Positions 27,164 through 36,564 are shown, numbered from the stretch's first letter. The stretch is 64,000 nucleotides of DNA from Peptoanaerobacter stomatis (GCF_000238095.2 NZ_JH815225.1:130981-194980), one strand, 5' to 3'. Program-made: numbers and translations. The notes: a model not told the origin generated them from the sequence alone.

Positions 27164-27496
27164 ATGGAGAACGTTATAAGCATTGACAAAAAAGCCTCAG
27201 ATGAATTGAAAAGTATACTATCATCTATGAGCATAAATGCAGATACTATAAGAATATTTATATCAGGAATGGCTTGTCATGGACCTATGTTCAACATAGC
27301 TAAAGACGAAGAAAAATCAAATGACTATGCAACAGAGTTTGACGGTATAAAATATGTGGCGGATAAAGCCCTTATGGAAGAATTTGGAGGTTTTGAGATA
27401 CAATATCTTGAAGAAGACAGTTTTCACGGATTATATGTAAAACCACAAATAGTAGCGGAAGCAGGAAGTTGCGGTTCTTGTAGCGGTTGTCATTAA
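27164..27496 (+). CDS. HesB/IscA-like iron-sulfur protein (Cys form)
   Basis: A 110-residue protein related to the A-type iron-sulfur carriers: ISIDKKASDELKSILSS, IRIFISGMACHGPMFNIAKDE and a C-terminal tail GSCGSCSGCH. In several clostridial relatives the position in the G-x-C-H/S-G-P motif is selenocysteine; here it is TGT cysteine (residue 38). It lies head-to-tail against mnmH, a selenium-dependent tRNA enzyme, with a shared terminator. The C-terminal CxxC..C tail could bind a cluster or metal. GGGAGG precedes the ATG. Function beyond the family is unknown. Confidence 0.7.
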   Translation: MENVISIDKKASDELKSILSSMSINADTIRIFISGMACHGPMFNIAKDEEKSNDYATEFDGIKYVADKALMEEFGGFEIQYLEEDSFHGLYVKPQIVAEAGSCGSCSGCH

Positions 27497-27497
27497 C

Positions 27498-27547
27498 AAA
27501 AAAACTCTAATACCAATAAAAATTTTTATTGATATTAGAGTTTTTTT
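27498..27547. terminator. bidirectional terminator between the HesB-like gene and mnmH
   Basis: About 24 of 25 positions pair between 27498-27522 and 27523-27547, with A-run and T-run at the two ends, serving the convergent genes. Confidence 0.9.
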
Positions 27548-28580
27548 ATGCAAAATATTCTTCGAAATCTTTTGCAATTTGCTTTGCAATTTCAATGGAA
27601 TTATTATTGTTATATATTTTTGTAAAATTTTCTTTCGGTAATTTATAATTTCTATCATAGTAATTTTCGCATAAATCTTGTATCAAATCATTAAAATTAT
27701 TATTTTTTAGAAAATCCATATACATATTTATTCTTGATTCAGATATATATTTTTCTAATTTTTTTACGGTTTTTTCAATAAGTTCTTTATCATTTTCAAA
27801 GTCCACAAGGTATTGTGTCTTTATTTCGTTTATTCTAAAATCCATATCTGAATTTATCAAAATTTTTGTGCTTGCTCTTAATTTTGTATATAAAGATGCA
27901 GGGAGTATTATATTACCTATCCTTTTTGATTCTCCTTCGGCAAAAGCATATGAATTTTCAAATTTTTTTAAATCTTCAAACAGCAAAGATTCAAATTTTT
28001 TTTGTGAAAAAGGTTCAGATTTGCCTATAGAACCAAGCAATGAACCTCTGTGATTGGCATATTTTTCAAGGTTTAACACGTTATATCCCATATTTTGCAG
28101 TTCGTTTAATATAGAGGTTTTACCTGTGCCGGTATAACCGTATAAAGTTATGAGCTTTACATTGGAAATCAGATTTTCTAAGTGTTCATTGACATATTTT
28201 CTGTAAGACTTATATCCGCCTGATATTTTATGACATTTTACACCTACTCCAAGCAACATATTTACAAGTGCTGAGCTTCTATAACCTCCTCTTGAACAAA
28301 AGAAATATAATTCATCATAATTTGTTTTTAATTCTATTATTTGTGTGAATATATCAGGCAATCTTTTTGATATGGCTGTTACTCCTACTATTTTAGCTTG
28401 TTCAAGTTCCCCGTTTTTGTATAAAGTGCCGACAATTTCTCTTTCATCGTCTAATAAAACAGGGATGTTTATAGCATGTGGTATGCTTGAATGATTAAAT
28501 TCCGATGGGCTTCTACAATCTATGTATAATTTGGTCTTGTTTATATTCAGAGTATCTTCATAATGAATAGTTTCAAACAT
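27546..28580 (-). CDS. mnmH: tRNA 2-selenouridine synthase
   Basis: The 344-residue protein has an N-terminal rhodanese domain with YIDCRSPSEF and active-site Cys95 in FFCSRGGYRS, then a P-loop domain GYTGTGKTSILNEL (148-155 for the loop) and the family motif NHRGSLLGSIGK. MnmH replaces sulfur by selenium in the wobble uridine of certain tRNAs, via a geranylated intermediate, using selenophosphate. Its presence implies selD elsewhere in the genome. Complete and intact; its 5' side is preceded by a region with GAGG ahead of ATG 28580. Confidence 0.95.
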   Translation of the reverse strand: MFETIHYEDTLNINKTKLYIDCRSPSEFNHSSIPHAINIPVLLDDEREIVGTLYKNGELEQAKIVGVTAISKRLPDIFTQIIELKTNYDELYFFCSRGGYRSSALVNMLLGVGVKCHKISGGYKSYRKYVNEHLENLISNVKLITLYGYTGTGKTSILNELQNMGYNVLNLEKYANHRGSLLGSIGKSEPFSQKKFESLLFEDLKKFENSYAFAEGESKRIGNIILPASLYTKLRASTKILINSDMDFRINEIKTQYLVDFENDKELIEKTVKKLEKYISESRINMYMDFLKNNNFNDLIQDLCENYYDRNYKLPKENFTKIYNNNNSIEIAKQIAKDFEEYFA

Positions 28581-28827
28581 AATAACCTCTTTATTATAAA
28601 ATTATTTTTATTCTATTACAATCAATCATTTTATAGTATAATATTTTATAGAAATTTTTCAATAAAAAATTGTTCGAATTTTAATTTATTGTATTAATAT
28701 TTTTTGATATAAATTTGTTATATTTGGGTATGAAAAATAAAGTATTTTCAGTTTTTAATTTATTTTCTTGTATAGATTATAAATTGAAAACAGTTATGGA
28801 GGGATTATTATTTTTGACAGTAAGTGT

Positions 28828-29730
28828 ATGTGTGATTATCAGATTATAGATCTTTCACAAAAAGATATGATGAAAAGCTATTTTGACCTTGTAGATTATA
28901 AGGCATGTGAATATAGTTTTATGACACTTTATATGTGGCAACATATATATAACACTCATGTTATGGAAAAAGATGATACAATGTATGTTTTTGGACATGA
29001 TGAAAAAGGATATTTTTCAATAGTTCCCATATCCAAGAAAAAAAGATGGGAAAGAGATTTACAAGAGCTTGAAAAAATATTCGCAAAATGTTTTAACAGT
29101 AGTAAGATAGTCATGAGAGCCGTGCCTGAAGAATATGCAAAATTTATAGAAGAAGAATATCCTTCAAGATTCAACATATATAAAGAAAGAGATTCTTTCG
29201 ATTATATGTATGATGCGGAAAAACTCAGAACCTTGTCAGGAAGAAAATTGCATGCAAAAAAGAACCATTTCAACTCATTTATAAAAGAATTTGAAGGCAG
29301 ATATGAGTATAAAAGGTTGACTACAAGAGATCAGTTCAATGACGCACTTGATCTTATGAAGAGATGGGCTGAAAATAAAACTATAGATGATACTATAGTA
29401 ATTGAGCAAGAGGCAGTAGAAAAAATATTCAAACACTATGAAAAACATAAAGATACAAAAGTAGGCGGTATATATATAGACGGCAAACTTGAAGCGTTCA
29501 CATTTGCTGATATGCTCAAAGACGACACAGTTTGTGTACATCTTGAGAAAGCCAATCCTGAAATAAAAGGGCTATATCCGGCTATAAATAAGATATTTTT
29601 ATGCGAAGAATTTGAAGATGTAAAATTTGTTAACAGAGAAGATGATTTAGGATTAGAAAATTTGAGAAAAGCAAAACTCTCTTATAATCCGGTAGAATTA
29701 GTAGAAAAATATGTGATAATAGAAAAATAG
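28828..29730 (+). CDS. DUF2156 / phosphatidylglycerol lysyltransferase C-terminal-like protein
   Basis: The 300-residue soluble protein consists of a double-GNAT-like domain: YSFMTLYMWQHIYNT, then GRKLHAKKNHFNSFIKEFEGRYEY, GGIYIDGKLEAFTFADML and LYPAINKIFLCEEFEDVKFVNREDDLGLENLRKAKLSYNPVEL. These motifs belong to the family of aminoacyl-lipid transferases (LPG synthase C-terminal, PF09924 type) but without membrane domains. The strong site GGAGGG (28798-28803) is 24 nt before ATG 28828, whereas ATT codons at 28807 and 28810 lie at a better distance; a non-ATG start is possible. It is followed 22 nt later by an Eis-like acetyltransferase, forming a pair. Confidence 0.8.
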   Translation: MCDYQIIDLSQKDMMKSYFDLVDYKACEYSFMTLYMWQHIYNTHVMEKDDTMYVFGHDEKGYFSIVPISKKKRWERDLQELEKIFAKCFNSSKIVMRAVPEEYAKFIEEEYPSRFNIYKERDSFDYMYDAEKLRTLSGRKLHAKKNHFNSFIKEFEGRYEYKRLTTRDQFNDALDLMKRWAENKTIDDTIVIEQEAVEKIFKHYEKHKDTKVGGIYIDGKLEAFTFADMLKDDTVCVHLEKANPEIKGLYPAINKIFLCEEFEDVKFVNREDDLGLENLRKAKLSYNPVELVEKYVIIEK

Positions 29731-29752
29731 ATACTCTATTTGAGGTTTCATT

Positions 29753-30901
29753 ATGGAATTTACTTTTGCAAATCATGAAGACAAAAAAGCTGTAAAAAAT
29801 TTATGGAAATACTGCTTTACAGACACTGATGAATATATTGATTATTATTTTACCAAAAGATATGATATAAAAAATAATTTTCTTATGAAAAAAAATAATG
29901 TTGTAATATCATCTCTTATGACAAATCCATATAAAATTGATATAAACGGCAACATATCAGATACGGCATATATAGTTGGAATATCATGCGACGCTGTAAA
30001 CAGAGGGAGAGGCTATGTAAGCGCTTTGATAAAAGAAACTCTAAAAGACAGATATTTAAAAGGTGAAGATGTATCCATGCTTATGCCGATAGACACAAAT
30101 ATATATACGAGATACGGATATGCCAACATCGCTGACATGATAGAGCTTGATATACCGCTTGACAGAATAAAAAATAAAAGATGTAATGATGTTGAAGTAA
30201 AAGCCTATGATGAGAGTTTGTTAAAAGATTTAATATATATATATTCAAAATCTTGTGAAAATTTCGGTGCATATTTTGTAAGAGATGAGATTTATTTTAA
30301 AAATTTCATAGATGAGATAAATTTGGAAAACGGATATGTATATTTGGCATATTTTGATAATGAGCCTATAGCATATATGGTGTTTTATCCCAAATATGAA
30401 TTGGAAAAAACAGGGTTTGTAAGAGAAATTTTTTCACTTTCGAAATCAGGATATGACAAGTTACTTGATATAGTGAAATCTCATTATACACAAATTAAAA
30501 ATATATTGCTTCATACGAGTAAAAATTCACATCTTCTGCAATATTTTGATAATGACAACAATATTGTTTATAAGATAAAACCTTTTATTATGTCAAGAGT
30601 TATAAATGTATTAAGTACACTGAAAAACTTAAATTCACAAGAAAGATTTTGTATAGAAATAAAAGATGATATAATAGAAGAAAATAATGCAAAATTTGAA
30701 GTATACAAAGATTTGGTTAAAAAAACAGAAGAAAAATGTAATTTTAGTATAAATATATATGATTTCACACAATTATATTTCGGCTATTCATCTCTTGATT
30801 ACGTTATATTTAAAAACAATATTTCATTAGAAAAAGATGAATATGATATATTAAAAACAATATTTTTACAAAAAGACAATTATTTTAACGATTATATATA
30901 A
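29753..30901 (+). CDS. Eis-like GNAT N-acetyltransferase
   Basis: A 382-residue protein: N-terminal GNAT domain (FANHEDKKAVKNLWKYCFTD, then VGISCDAVNRGRGYVSALIKETL with the acetyl-CoA loop NRGRGY, then MLMPIDTNIYTRYGYA), a second GNAT-like part, and a C-terminal SCP2-like domain from about residue 280 (IMSRVINVLSTL..). This three-part build is that of the Eis family, which acetylates amines on small molecules or proteins. It probably shares a transcript with the preceding gene. The biological substrate is unknown. Confidence 0.85.
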   Translation: MEFTFANHEDKKAVKNLWKYCFTDTDEYIDYYFTKRYDIKNNFLMKKNNVVISSLMTNPYKIDINGNISDTAYIVGISCDAVNRGRGYVSALIKETLKDRYLKGEDVSMLMPIDTNIYTRYGYANIADMIELDIPLDRIKNKRCNDVEVKAYDESLLKDLIYIYSKSCENFGAYFVRDEIYFKNFIDEINLENGYVYLAYFDNEPIAYMVFYPKYELEKTGFVREIFSLSKSGYDKLLDIVKSHYTQIKNILLHTSKNSHLLQYFDNDNNIVYKIKPFIMSRVINVLSTLKNLNSQERFCIEIKDDIIEENNAKFEVYKDLVKKTEEKCNFSINIYDFTQLYFGYSSLDYVIFKNNISLEKDEYDILKTIFLQKDNYFNDYI

Positions 30902-31396
30902 TCAAGTTAAGAATACATCTTTTATCAAAAAAATTTTTGTTAATGCTTAAAAATATAATTTAATTTCAGACAAAAATTAGAATAAAAATATAAAATTTTT
31001 GATAATTCAAATTTTATTAATAAAGTGAAATTTGTATTTAAAAAAAATTATTATAAATCTGATTGCAAGATATATATTATCAAGCAAAAAGATATATATA
31101 CAATATTATTGTTTCTGGCTATATAGGAAAAATCCTTAATATAAGACAATATCATCATATTTACAACTAAAAATATTTTATATTATAATATTTGAAAAAT
31201 ATAATATTTGAGTTGGTTAATTACACAATACTATGTGATGAGTGCGTCTTGTCAGATAGTATATTTTTTTGTCAAATTATAATTATATACTTTAAAATTT
31301 TGTGTTTTTTAAAAAACATATTTTATAAAATTCAAAAGTTTTATAATTTGCAACAGTGTTTAGTATTAAAATAATAGAAAGACTTGGAGGGAATAT
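30902..31396. other. 495-bp gene-free region before the hydrogenase maturation operon
   Basis: Very AT-rich. A 60-codon open frame at 31192 has no ribosome site and no protein-like composition, so I leave it out. The right part (about 31290-31372, ending TTTAGTATTAAAAT) resembles 47990-48076 and is probably a diverged repeat copy. The operon promoter is likely here but not identified. Confidence 0.5.
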
Positions 31397-31657
31397 ATGC
31401 AAAGCAGAGTGGCAATAATAGGTATAATAGTAGAAGATAATACCTACATAGAAGAACTTAATAATTTGTTGCATAAATACAGTCATATAATAGTAGGTAG
31501 AATGGGAGTACCATATAGAGATAGAAACATAGGGGTTATAAGTATAATAGTAGATGCGCCAAGTGACGAGATAAATACTTTGTCAGGTAAGCTTGGAATG
31601 ATAAAAGGCATAAATTCAAAAACTATTTATGCTAAGGTTGCAGACAAGCATGAATAA
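31397..31657 (+). CDS. TM1266-type iron-only hydrogenase system regulator (ACT-like)
   Basis: An 86-residue protein, VAIIGIIVEDNTYIEELNNLLHKYSHIIVGRMGVPYRDRNIGVISIIVDAPSDEINTLSGKLGMIKGINSKTIYAK, matching the small ACT-fold proteins found with hydE/hydG/hydF in many anaerobes and called hydrogenase-system regulator. A true regulatory role has not been shown to my knowledge. TTGGAGGG lies 8 nt before the ATG. It overlaps the longest hydE frame and heads the operon. Confidence 0.92.
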   Translation: MQSRVAIIGIIVEDNTYIEELNNLLHKYSHIIVGRMGVPYRDRNIGVISIIVDAPSDEINTLSGKLGMIKGINSKTIYAKVADKHE

Positions 31658-32645
31658 TTTAATTCACAAGATAAAAAACAGAGATGAACTTAAAAGGGAA
31701 GAGTTATCGTATTTATTGGCATTAGACGATTTTTCAAAGATTTTTAGACTTGCTGATGATATAAGAAATGAAAATTTTGGGAATTACGTGGATATAAGGG
31801 CAATATTGGAATTTTCAAATTACTGTAAAAGAAAATGTAAATATTGTGGTCTCAACTCCACAAATAAAAATGTAAAACGTTATCGTATGAGCGTTGATGA
31901 AATTTTAGAAACGGTAAAAACTGCATATTATGCAGGATATAAAACCATAGTTTTGCAGTCCGGAGAAGACAACTACTACACAGCTAAGATGATAGGAGAT
32001 ATTGTAAGGCAGATAAAAAAACACACTTCTATGGCTGTAACTGTAAGCTCAGGAGAGCTCAGTTATGAAGACTATAAATATATAAAATTATGTGGAGCGG
32101 ACAGATATTTATTAAAACATGAGACATCTGATGAAAAAATATATTCATATTTACATTCATGTGGAACTCTTAAAAATCGTCTTAATGCACTTAAAAATCT
32201 AAAGTCTCTCGGATATTATACAGGCAGTGGCTTTATGATAGGACTTCCTTTTCAAACTCTTGATACCATTGCAAACGACATACTTACTCTTGCGAGCATA
32301 CCTTGTGATATGGCAGGGATAGGACCGTTTATATCACATAGTGATACACCGCTTAGAGATTTGCAAAATGGAAGCACAGAGCTTACCAAAAGAGCGGTAG
32401 CACTTACAAGAATAGTGTTGCCTAAAGCTCACTTACCTGCAACTACTGCACTTGGAGTTATAGACTCAAAAGAAAAAGATAATATATTTTCATGTGGAGC
32501 AAATGTCATAATGAGGAAAGTTACCCCACAAAAATATGAACAGTATTACAGTATATATCCGTCAAATATAAAAGTGAGTGATATATACAAAGAAAGAAAA
32601 ATTTTAGAGCAACAGATAAAAAATTTAGGAAGAATACCTGTGTGA
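31650..32645 (+). CDS. hydE: [FeFe]-hydrogenase maturase HydE (radical SAM)
   Basis: A 331-residue radical SAM enzyme with the CKRKCKYC motif (Cys59, 63, 66 from ATG 31650) binding the SAM cluster, TIVLQSGEDNYYT (GGE-like), SGFMIGLPFQT and CDMAGIGPFISHSDTPL. HydE helps build the dithiomethylamine bridge/organometallic precursor of the H-cluster. ATG 31629 would add seven residues and overlap the upstream gene more; I chose 31650, 8 bases before the upstream stop. The family's length is about 350. Confidence 0.96.
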   Translation: MNNLIHKIKNRDELKREELSYLLALDDFSKIFRLADDIRNENFGNYVDIRAILEFSNYCKRKCKYCGLNSTNKNVKRYRMSVDEILETVKTAYYAGYKTIVLQSGEDNYYTAKMIGDIVRQIKKHTSMAVTVSSGELSYEDYKYIKLCGADRYLLKHETSDEKIYSYLHSCGTLKNRLNALKNLKSLGYYTGSGFMIGLPFQTLDTIANDILTLASIPCDMAGIGPFISHSDTPLRDLQNGSTELTKRAVALTRIVLPKAHLPATTALGVIDSKEKDNIFSCGANVIMRKVTPQKYEQYYSIYPSNIKVSDIYKERKILEQQIKNLGRIPV

Positions 32646-32656
32646 TACGAGTATAA

Positions 32657-32781
32657 TACTAATACCAATATTAGTTTGATTAATGGATAAAATTTATATA
32701 AGTTGTTTATTTAAGTACACTTAATTTTACTTAGCCAATAAATTATTAAAAATATCCATTATTCTATTAATTTTTAGTATA
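32657..32781 (+). repeat. short interspersed repeat, subtype B
   Basis: TACTAATACCAATATTAGTT, ATTAATGGATAAAATTTATATAAG, AAGTACACTTAATTTT, and end TTCTATTAATTTTTAGTATA. Close to the copy at 6200-6328. It lies inside the hyd operon between hydE and hydG. Confidence 0.8.
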
Positions 32782-32877
32782 AATTTGAATATATTTTTGG
32801 TGTTACATAGCATTTTAAACAGGTTTCAATGTAATTTTTTATTATTAATATCAAAAAAATAAAAAGGTGGTGTTTAT

Positions 32878-34296
32878 ATGTATAATCCAAAATCATCAAA
32901 AGCACAAGAATTTATAAATGATAAGGAAATATTGGATACAATAAAATATGCAAAAGAAAACGGCAGTAATATTGAACTTATAGAGCAAATACTTGAGAAA
33001 GCTGAAAAAATGAACGGTATAACACATAGAGAATCAGCAGTGTTATTGGAATGTTCGGATAAAAATGTATTAGAAAAAATATATTCAATAGCAAAAAAAA
33101 TAAAAGAAAGAATTTATGGTAAAAGAGTAGTTATGTTTGCGCCTCTTTATTTGTCAAATTATTGTGTAAACGGATGTACTTATTGCCCATATCATCTAAA
33201 AAACAAGACTATAAAAAGAAAACAATTATCTCAAAAAGATATAATAAGAGAAGTTACAGCTCTACAAGATATGGGACACAAAAGATTGGCACTTGAAACA
33301 GGAGAAGATCCTGAAAAATGTCCGATAGATTATGTGCTTGAAAGTATAAAAACAATATATTCCGTACATCATAAAAACGGAGCAATAAGACGTGTGAATG
33401 TTAATATAGCGGCAACAACGGTAGAAAATTATAAAAAGTTAAGAGATGCGGGGATAGGAACATATATACTTTTTCAAGAAACTTATCATAAAGAAACCTA
33501 TGAAAAAGTTCATCCTACAGGTCCTAAGCATAACTATGCTTATCATACCGAGGCTATGGATAGAGCAATGGAGGCAGGGATAGATGATGTGGGTATAGGC
33601 GTATTATTCGGACTTTATCAATACAGATATGATTTTATAGGATTGATGATGCACGCAGAACATTTGGAGGCTAAATTTGGTGTAGGACCTCATACTATAA
33701 GCATACCGAGAATAAGACCTGCAGATGATATAGACTTGAATGAATTTCCCAATGCAATATATGATGAATTATTTAAAAAAATAGTGGCATTAGTAAGAAT
33801 ATCGGCACCTTATACAGGGATAATAATTTCTACAAGAGAATCACAAAAATCAAGAGAAGAAGTTTTGAAAATAGGTGTATCACAAATAAGTGGAGCATCA
33901 TCTACAAGTGTAGGAGGATATGAGCAAAAAGAAAGCGAAGAGGATAATTCTGCACAATTTGATGTAGATGACAACAGAACATTGGATGAAATTGTAAATT
34001 GGCTGTTAAAATTGGGATATGTGCCAAGTTTTTGTACAGCCTGTTATAGGGCAGGGCGCACAGGTGACAGATTTATGAAACTTGCAAAATCAGGTCAGAT
34101 TGTAAATGTATGCCAGCCGAACTCACTTATGACACTTAAAGAATACTTGATAGATTACGCAAGTAATGACACAAAGCAAAAAGGAGAAACAGTTATATTA
34201 AATGAACTCGAAGAAATACAAAGAGAAGTTGTAAAGAAAAAAGCAAAAGATTATATACATCAGATGCAAGAAGGAAAAAGAGATTTCAGATTTTAA
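32878..34296 (+). CDS. hydG: [FeFe]-hydrogenase maturase HydG (radical SAM tyrosine lyase)
   Basis: The 472-residue enzyme has NYCVNGCTYCPYH (Cys96, 100, 103) for the SAM cluster, the LETGEDP motif, and the C-terminal auxiliary-cluster motif CTACYRAGRTGDRFM (CxxC plus a later Cys). It splits tyrosine and delivers CO and cyanide as an iron complex for the H-cluster. AAAGGTGG precedes the ATG by 8 nt. Length is normal. Confidence 0.98.
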   Translation: MYNPKSSKAQEFINDKEILDTIKYAKENGSNIELIEQILEKAEKMNGITHRESAVLLECSDKNVLEKIYSIAKKIKERIYGKRVVMFAPLYLSNYCVNGCTYCPYHLKNKTIKRKQLSQKDIIREVTALQDMGHKRLALETGEDPEKCPIDYVLESIKTIYSVHHKNGAIRRVNVNIAATTVENYKKLRDAGIGTYILFQETYHKETYEKVHPTGPKHNYAYHTEAMDRAMEAGIDDVGIGVLFGLYQYRYDFIGLMMHAEHLEAKFGVGPHTISIPRIRPADDIDLNEFPNAIYDELFKKIVALVRISAPYTGIIISTRESQKSREEVLKIGVSQISGASSTSVGGYEQKESEEDNSAQFDVDDNRTLDEIVNWLLKLGYVPSFCTACYRAGRTGDRFMKLAKSGQIVNVCQPNSLMTLKEYLIDYASNDTKQKGETVILNELEEIQREVVKKKAKDYIHQMQEGKRDFRF

Positions 34297-34339
34297 TATA
34301 TCAAAATTTATTTTATTGAAATGAAGAAGGTAAAAAATA

Positions 34340-35524
34340 ATGAGCTTAAACGAAACTCCAAGAGGAGAAAGAATTCATATAGGATTTTTCGGTCGAACAA
34401 ATGCAGGTAAGTCATCAATTATAAATGCCATTGCCAATCAGGAGGTTTCAATAGTATCAGATATAAAAGGAACTACGACAGATGCAGTTTTTAAATCTAT
34501 GGAAATAGCCGGAATAGGAGCTTGTGTGCTTATAGATACGGCAGGATTTGATGACGACAGCAATCTTTCAGAAAAAAGAATAGAGAAAACTGAAAATATT
34601 TTAGAACGTACAGATATAGGAGTTGTAGTATTTGCAGATGATGATATATCGCAAGAGCTTGAATGGATAGAAAAACTGAGAGCCAAAAAAACTCCTGTAA
34701 TAGCCATAATAAATAAGATAGACGAAAATAAAAATACAAAATTATTACAACATAAAATAGAAAAAATAAATCTTAGAGCTATATCTGTAAGTGCAAAAGA
34801 AAAAAAGAACATACAAAAAATAATAGAAGAATTGAGAAACATAGCATTAGATATAAAAGAAAGCTCCATATGCGGACATTTGGTAAAAAAAGATGATGTT
34901 GTACTGCTCGTTATGCCACAAGATATACAAGCACCAAAAGGCAGATTAATATTACCACAAGTACAAACTATAAGAGATTTATTAGACAACAAATGTATAG
35001 TTATATCAGTAACGGCAGATAATCTTGAAAAGGCATTTAAAATCTTAAAAGAACCTCCTAAATTGATTATAACGGATTCACAAGTTTTTGCAAAAGTATA
35101 TGAGCAAAAACCGCAAGAAAGTGCATTAACATCATTTTCCGTTTTATTTTCAAGACATAAAGGAGACATAGATATTTTTGTAGAAGGTGCTTATTCCATA
35201 AGCAATTTAAAAAACGGAGATAAAGTGCTTATTGCGGAAGCTTGTAGCCATGACCCGCTTGACGGAGATATAGGTCGTATAAAACTACCGGCTCTGCTTA
35301 GAAAAAAGACAAGAGCCGATTTGGATATACAAGTTGTAAGCGGTAATAATTTTCCCATAGATTTAAGCGAATATGCACTTATAATACACTGTGGAAGTTG
35401 TATGTTCAACAAAAAATATGTTATGAACAGAGTAGAACAGGCAAGAAATCAAGGAATACCCATAACCAATTACGGCATAGCAATAGCATATATGAATAAT
35501 ATTTTAGAAAAAATAAAAAAATAA
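34340..35524 (+). CDS. hydF: [FeFe]-hydrogenase maturation GTPase HydF
   Basis: A 394-residue protein: an N-terminal Era-like GTPase (GFFGRTNAGKSS at about 15-26, DTAGFDD, NKID), a middle dimerisation domain, and the C-terminal cluster-binding domain with EACSHDPLDGDIGR and HCGSCMFNKKYVMNR (CxH...HCxxC). HydF is the scaffold that hands the 2Fe subcluster to hydrogenase. It starts 43 nt after hydG, so regulator-hydE-hydG-hydF form one operon. No hydrogenase structural gene is in this window. Confidence 0.98.
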   Translation: MSLNETPRGERIHIGFFGRTNAGKSSIINAIANQEVSIVSDIKGTTTDAVFKSMEIAGIGACVLIDTAGFDDDSNLSEKRIEKTENILERTDIGVVVFADDDISQELEWIEKLRAKKTPVIAIINKIDENKNTKLLQHKIEKINLRAISVSAKEKKNIQKIIEELRNIALDIKESSICGHLVKKDDVVLLVMPQDIQAPKGRLILPQVQTIRDLLDNKCIVISVTADNLEKAFKILKEPPKLIITDSQVFAKVYEQKPQESALTSFSVLFSRHKGDIDIFVEGAYSISNLKNGDKVLIAEACSHDPLDGDIGRIKLPALLRKKTRADLDIQVVSGNNFPIDLSEYALIIHCGSCMFNKKYVMNRVEQARNQGIPITNYGIAIAYMNNILEKIKK

Positions 35525-35535
35525 TATAGAGATAA

Positions 35536-35580
35536 AATATGAAAATTGTGTATTTAAAATAATATAATAATTTTCATATT
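35536..35580 (+). terminator. weak hairpin terminator after hydF
   Basis: AATATGAAAATT (35536-35547) pairs with AATTTTCATATT (35569-35580), followed by TATTTTAT. Confidence 0.5.
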
Positions 35581-35639
35581 TATTTTATCAATAGCAGTAA
35601 TTATGTTGTAAAAAACTTTTTTCATATTTATTCTATTAT

Positions 35640-35735
35640 CAAATTAAATACAGATATTTTTTAATAATGCTCAAATATATTTTGTTTGAAAAATAATTTG
35701 AGCATTATTAATTTAAACAATGTTCAGTATAAATT
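35640..35735 (+). repeat. hairpin-containing intergenic repeat
   Basis: A 14-bp perfect stem AATAATGCTCAAAT (35663-35676) / ATTTGAGCATTATT (35696-35709), preceded by AAATACAGATATTTTTTA and followed by AATTTAAAC..TTCAGTATA. The flank resembles 10410-10500 and 16902-16935. Confidence 0.5.
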
Positions 35736-35803
35736 ATCAATATATTATATTTTAAAACAGATTAAATGGATGTATAATAAATATAATATGAGGAGATGGT
35801 TTA

Positions 35804-36532
35804 ATGATAAATATAGCAATTTGTGACGATATATCATATGTATGTGAACAAATAAATACATATATACAAGAATTTTACATAGAAACTGAAGAGCAATTTG
35901 AAATATATATAGCAAATGACGCAGAAACTTTATATGAAATTATGAAAAAAGAAAAAATAGATTTGCTTTTCTTAGATATAGAATTACCTGATATAAACGG
36001 AGTTGAAATAGGAAATTACATAAGAAAAAAAATGCAGGATGATGATATGCAAATAGTTTATATATCGGGTAAACAAGACTACTGCAGAAGTCTTTTTGAT
36101 ATAAGACCTATGAATTTTTTGGACAAACCTTTTACAAGAGAAGACATTCATAAACAGTTAAAAGACTATCTGAAACTTTGTAAAAAATTTTTTCCGACAT
36201 TTTCGTACAAGATAGGTCAGGATACATTTTTTCAAAAAATTGATGAGATAACATACTTTGAAATTGTCGGGAAGAAAATAAAAATGGTAACAAAAGCGTT
36301 TGAAATTTTATTTTATGCAGATATGAATCAAATAGAAAAAGAACTTGATAAATTTTATTTTGTTCAAATTCATAAATCATATTTAATAAATATGGAAAAA
36401 ATAGAAAAATACGGCAGTAAAGAGGTTGTTATGAACGGCGGAAGAAGAATTGCCATAAGTAGAAGTAAAAAAGACGTTTTTTTAAATAAAGTCTTGGAAT
36501 TTGAAAAAAATAAACTATTTACAAAATTTTGA
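35804..36532 (+). CDS. AgrA-like response regulator (REC + LytTR)
   Basis: The 242-residue protein has a receiver domain (IAICDD at 4-9, phospho-acceptor Asp58 in LLFLDIELPDINGVEIG, Lys in DKPF near 107) and a LytTR DNA-binding domain from about residue 140 (KIDEITYFEIVGKKIKMVTKAFEILF, FVQIHKSYLINMEKIEKYGSKEVVMNGGRRIAISRSKK). LytTR regulators such as AgrA and VirR bind pairs of ~9-12 bp direct repeats about 21 bp apart, exactly what lies upstream of agrD (37887-37919). GAGGAGA lies before the ATG. Its gene precedes and overlaps the kinase's longest frame, the reverse of the staphylococcal agrC-agrA order. Confidence 0.93.
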   Translation: MINIAICDDISYVCEQINTYIQEFYIETEEQFEIYIANDAETLYEIMKKEKIDLLFLDIELPDINGVEIGNYIRKKMQDDDMQIVYISGKQDYCRSLFDIRPMNFLDKPFTREDIHKQLKDYLKLCKKFFPTFSYKIGQDTFFQKIDEITYFEIVGKKIKMVTKAFEILFYADMNQIEKELDKFYFVQIHKSYLINMEKIEKYGSKEVVMNGGRRIAISRSKKDVFLNKVLEFEKNKLFTKF

Positions 36533-36564
36533 TTAAAACAAATGTAAAATGTTCAGGAGTTAAT

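Noticed and set aside
27164-27496. Selenocysteine codon in the HesB-like gene
   Set aside because: There is no in-frame TGA; the relevant codon is TGT and the frame ends at TAA.
31192-31374. 60-codon open frame before the hydrogenase operon
   Set aside because: No ribosome site, composition like random AT-rich DNA, and it overlaps a repeat-like segment.
34438-35169. 243-codon open frame antisense to hydF
   Set aside because: It lies entirely within the intact hydF gene, is Ser/Phe-rich as expected for the complement of AT-rich coding DNA, and lacks a ribosome site.
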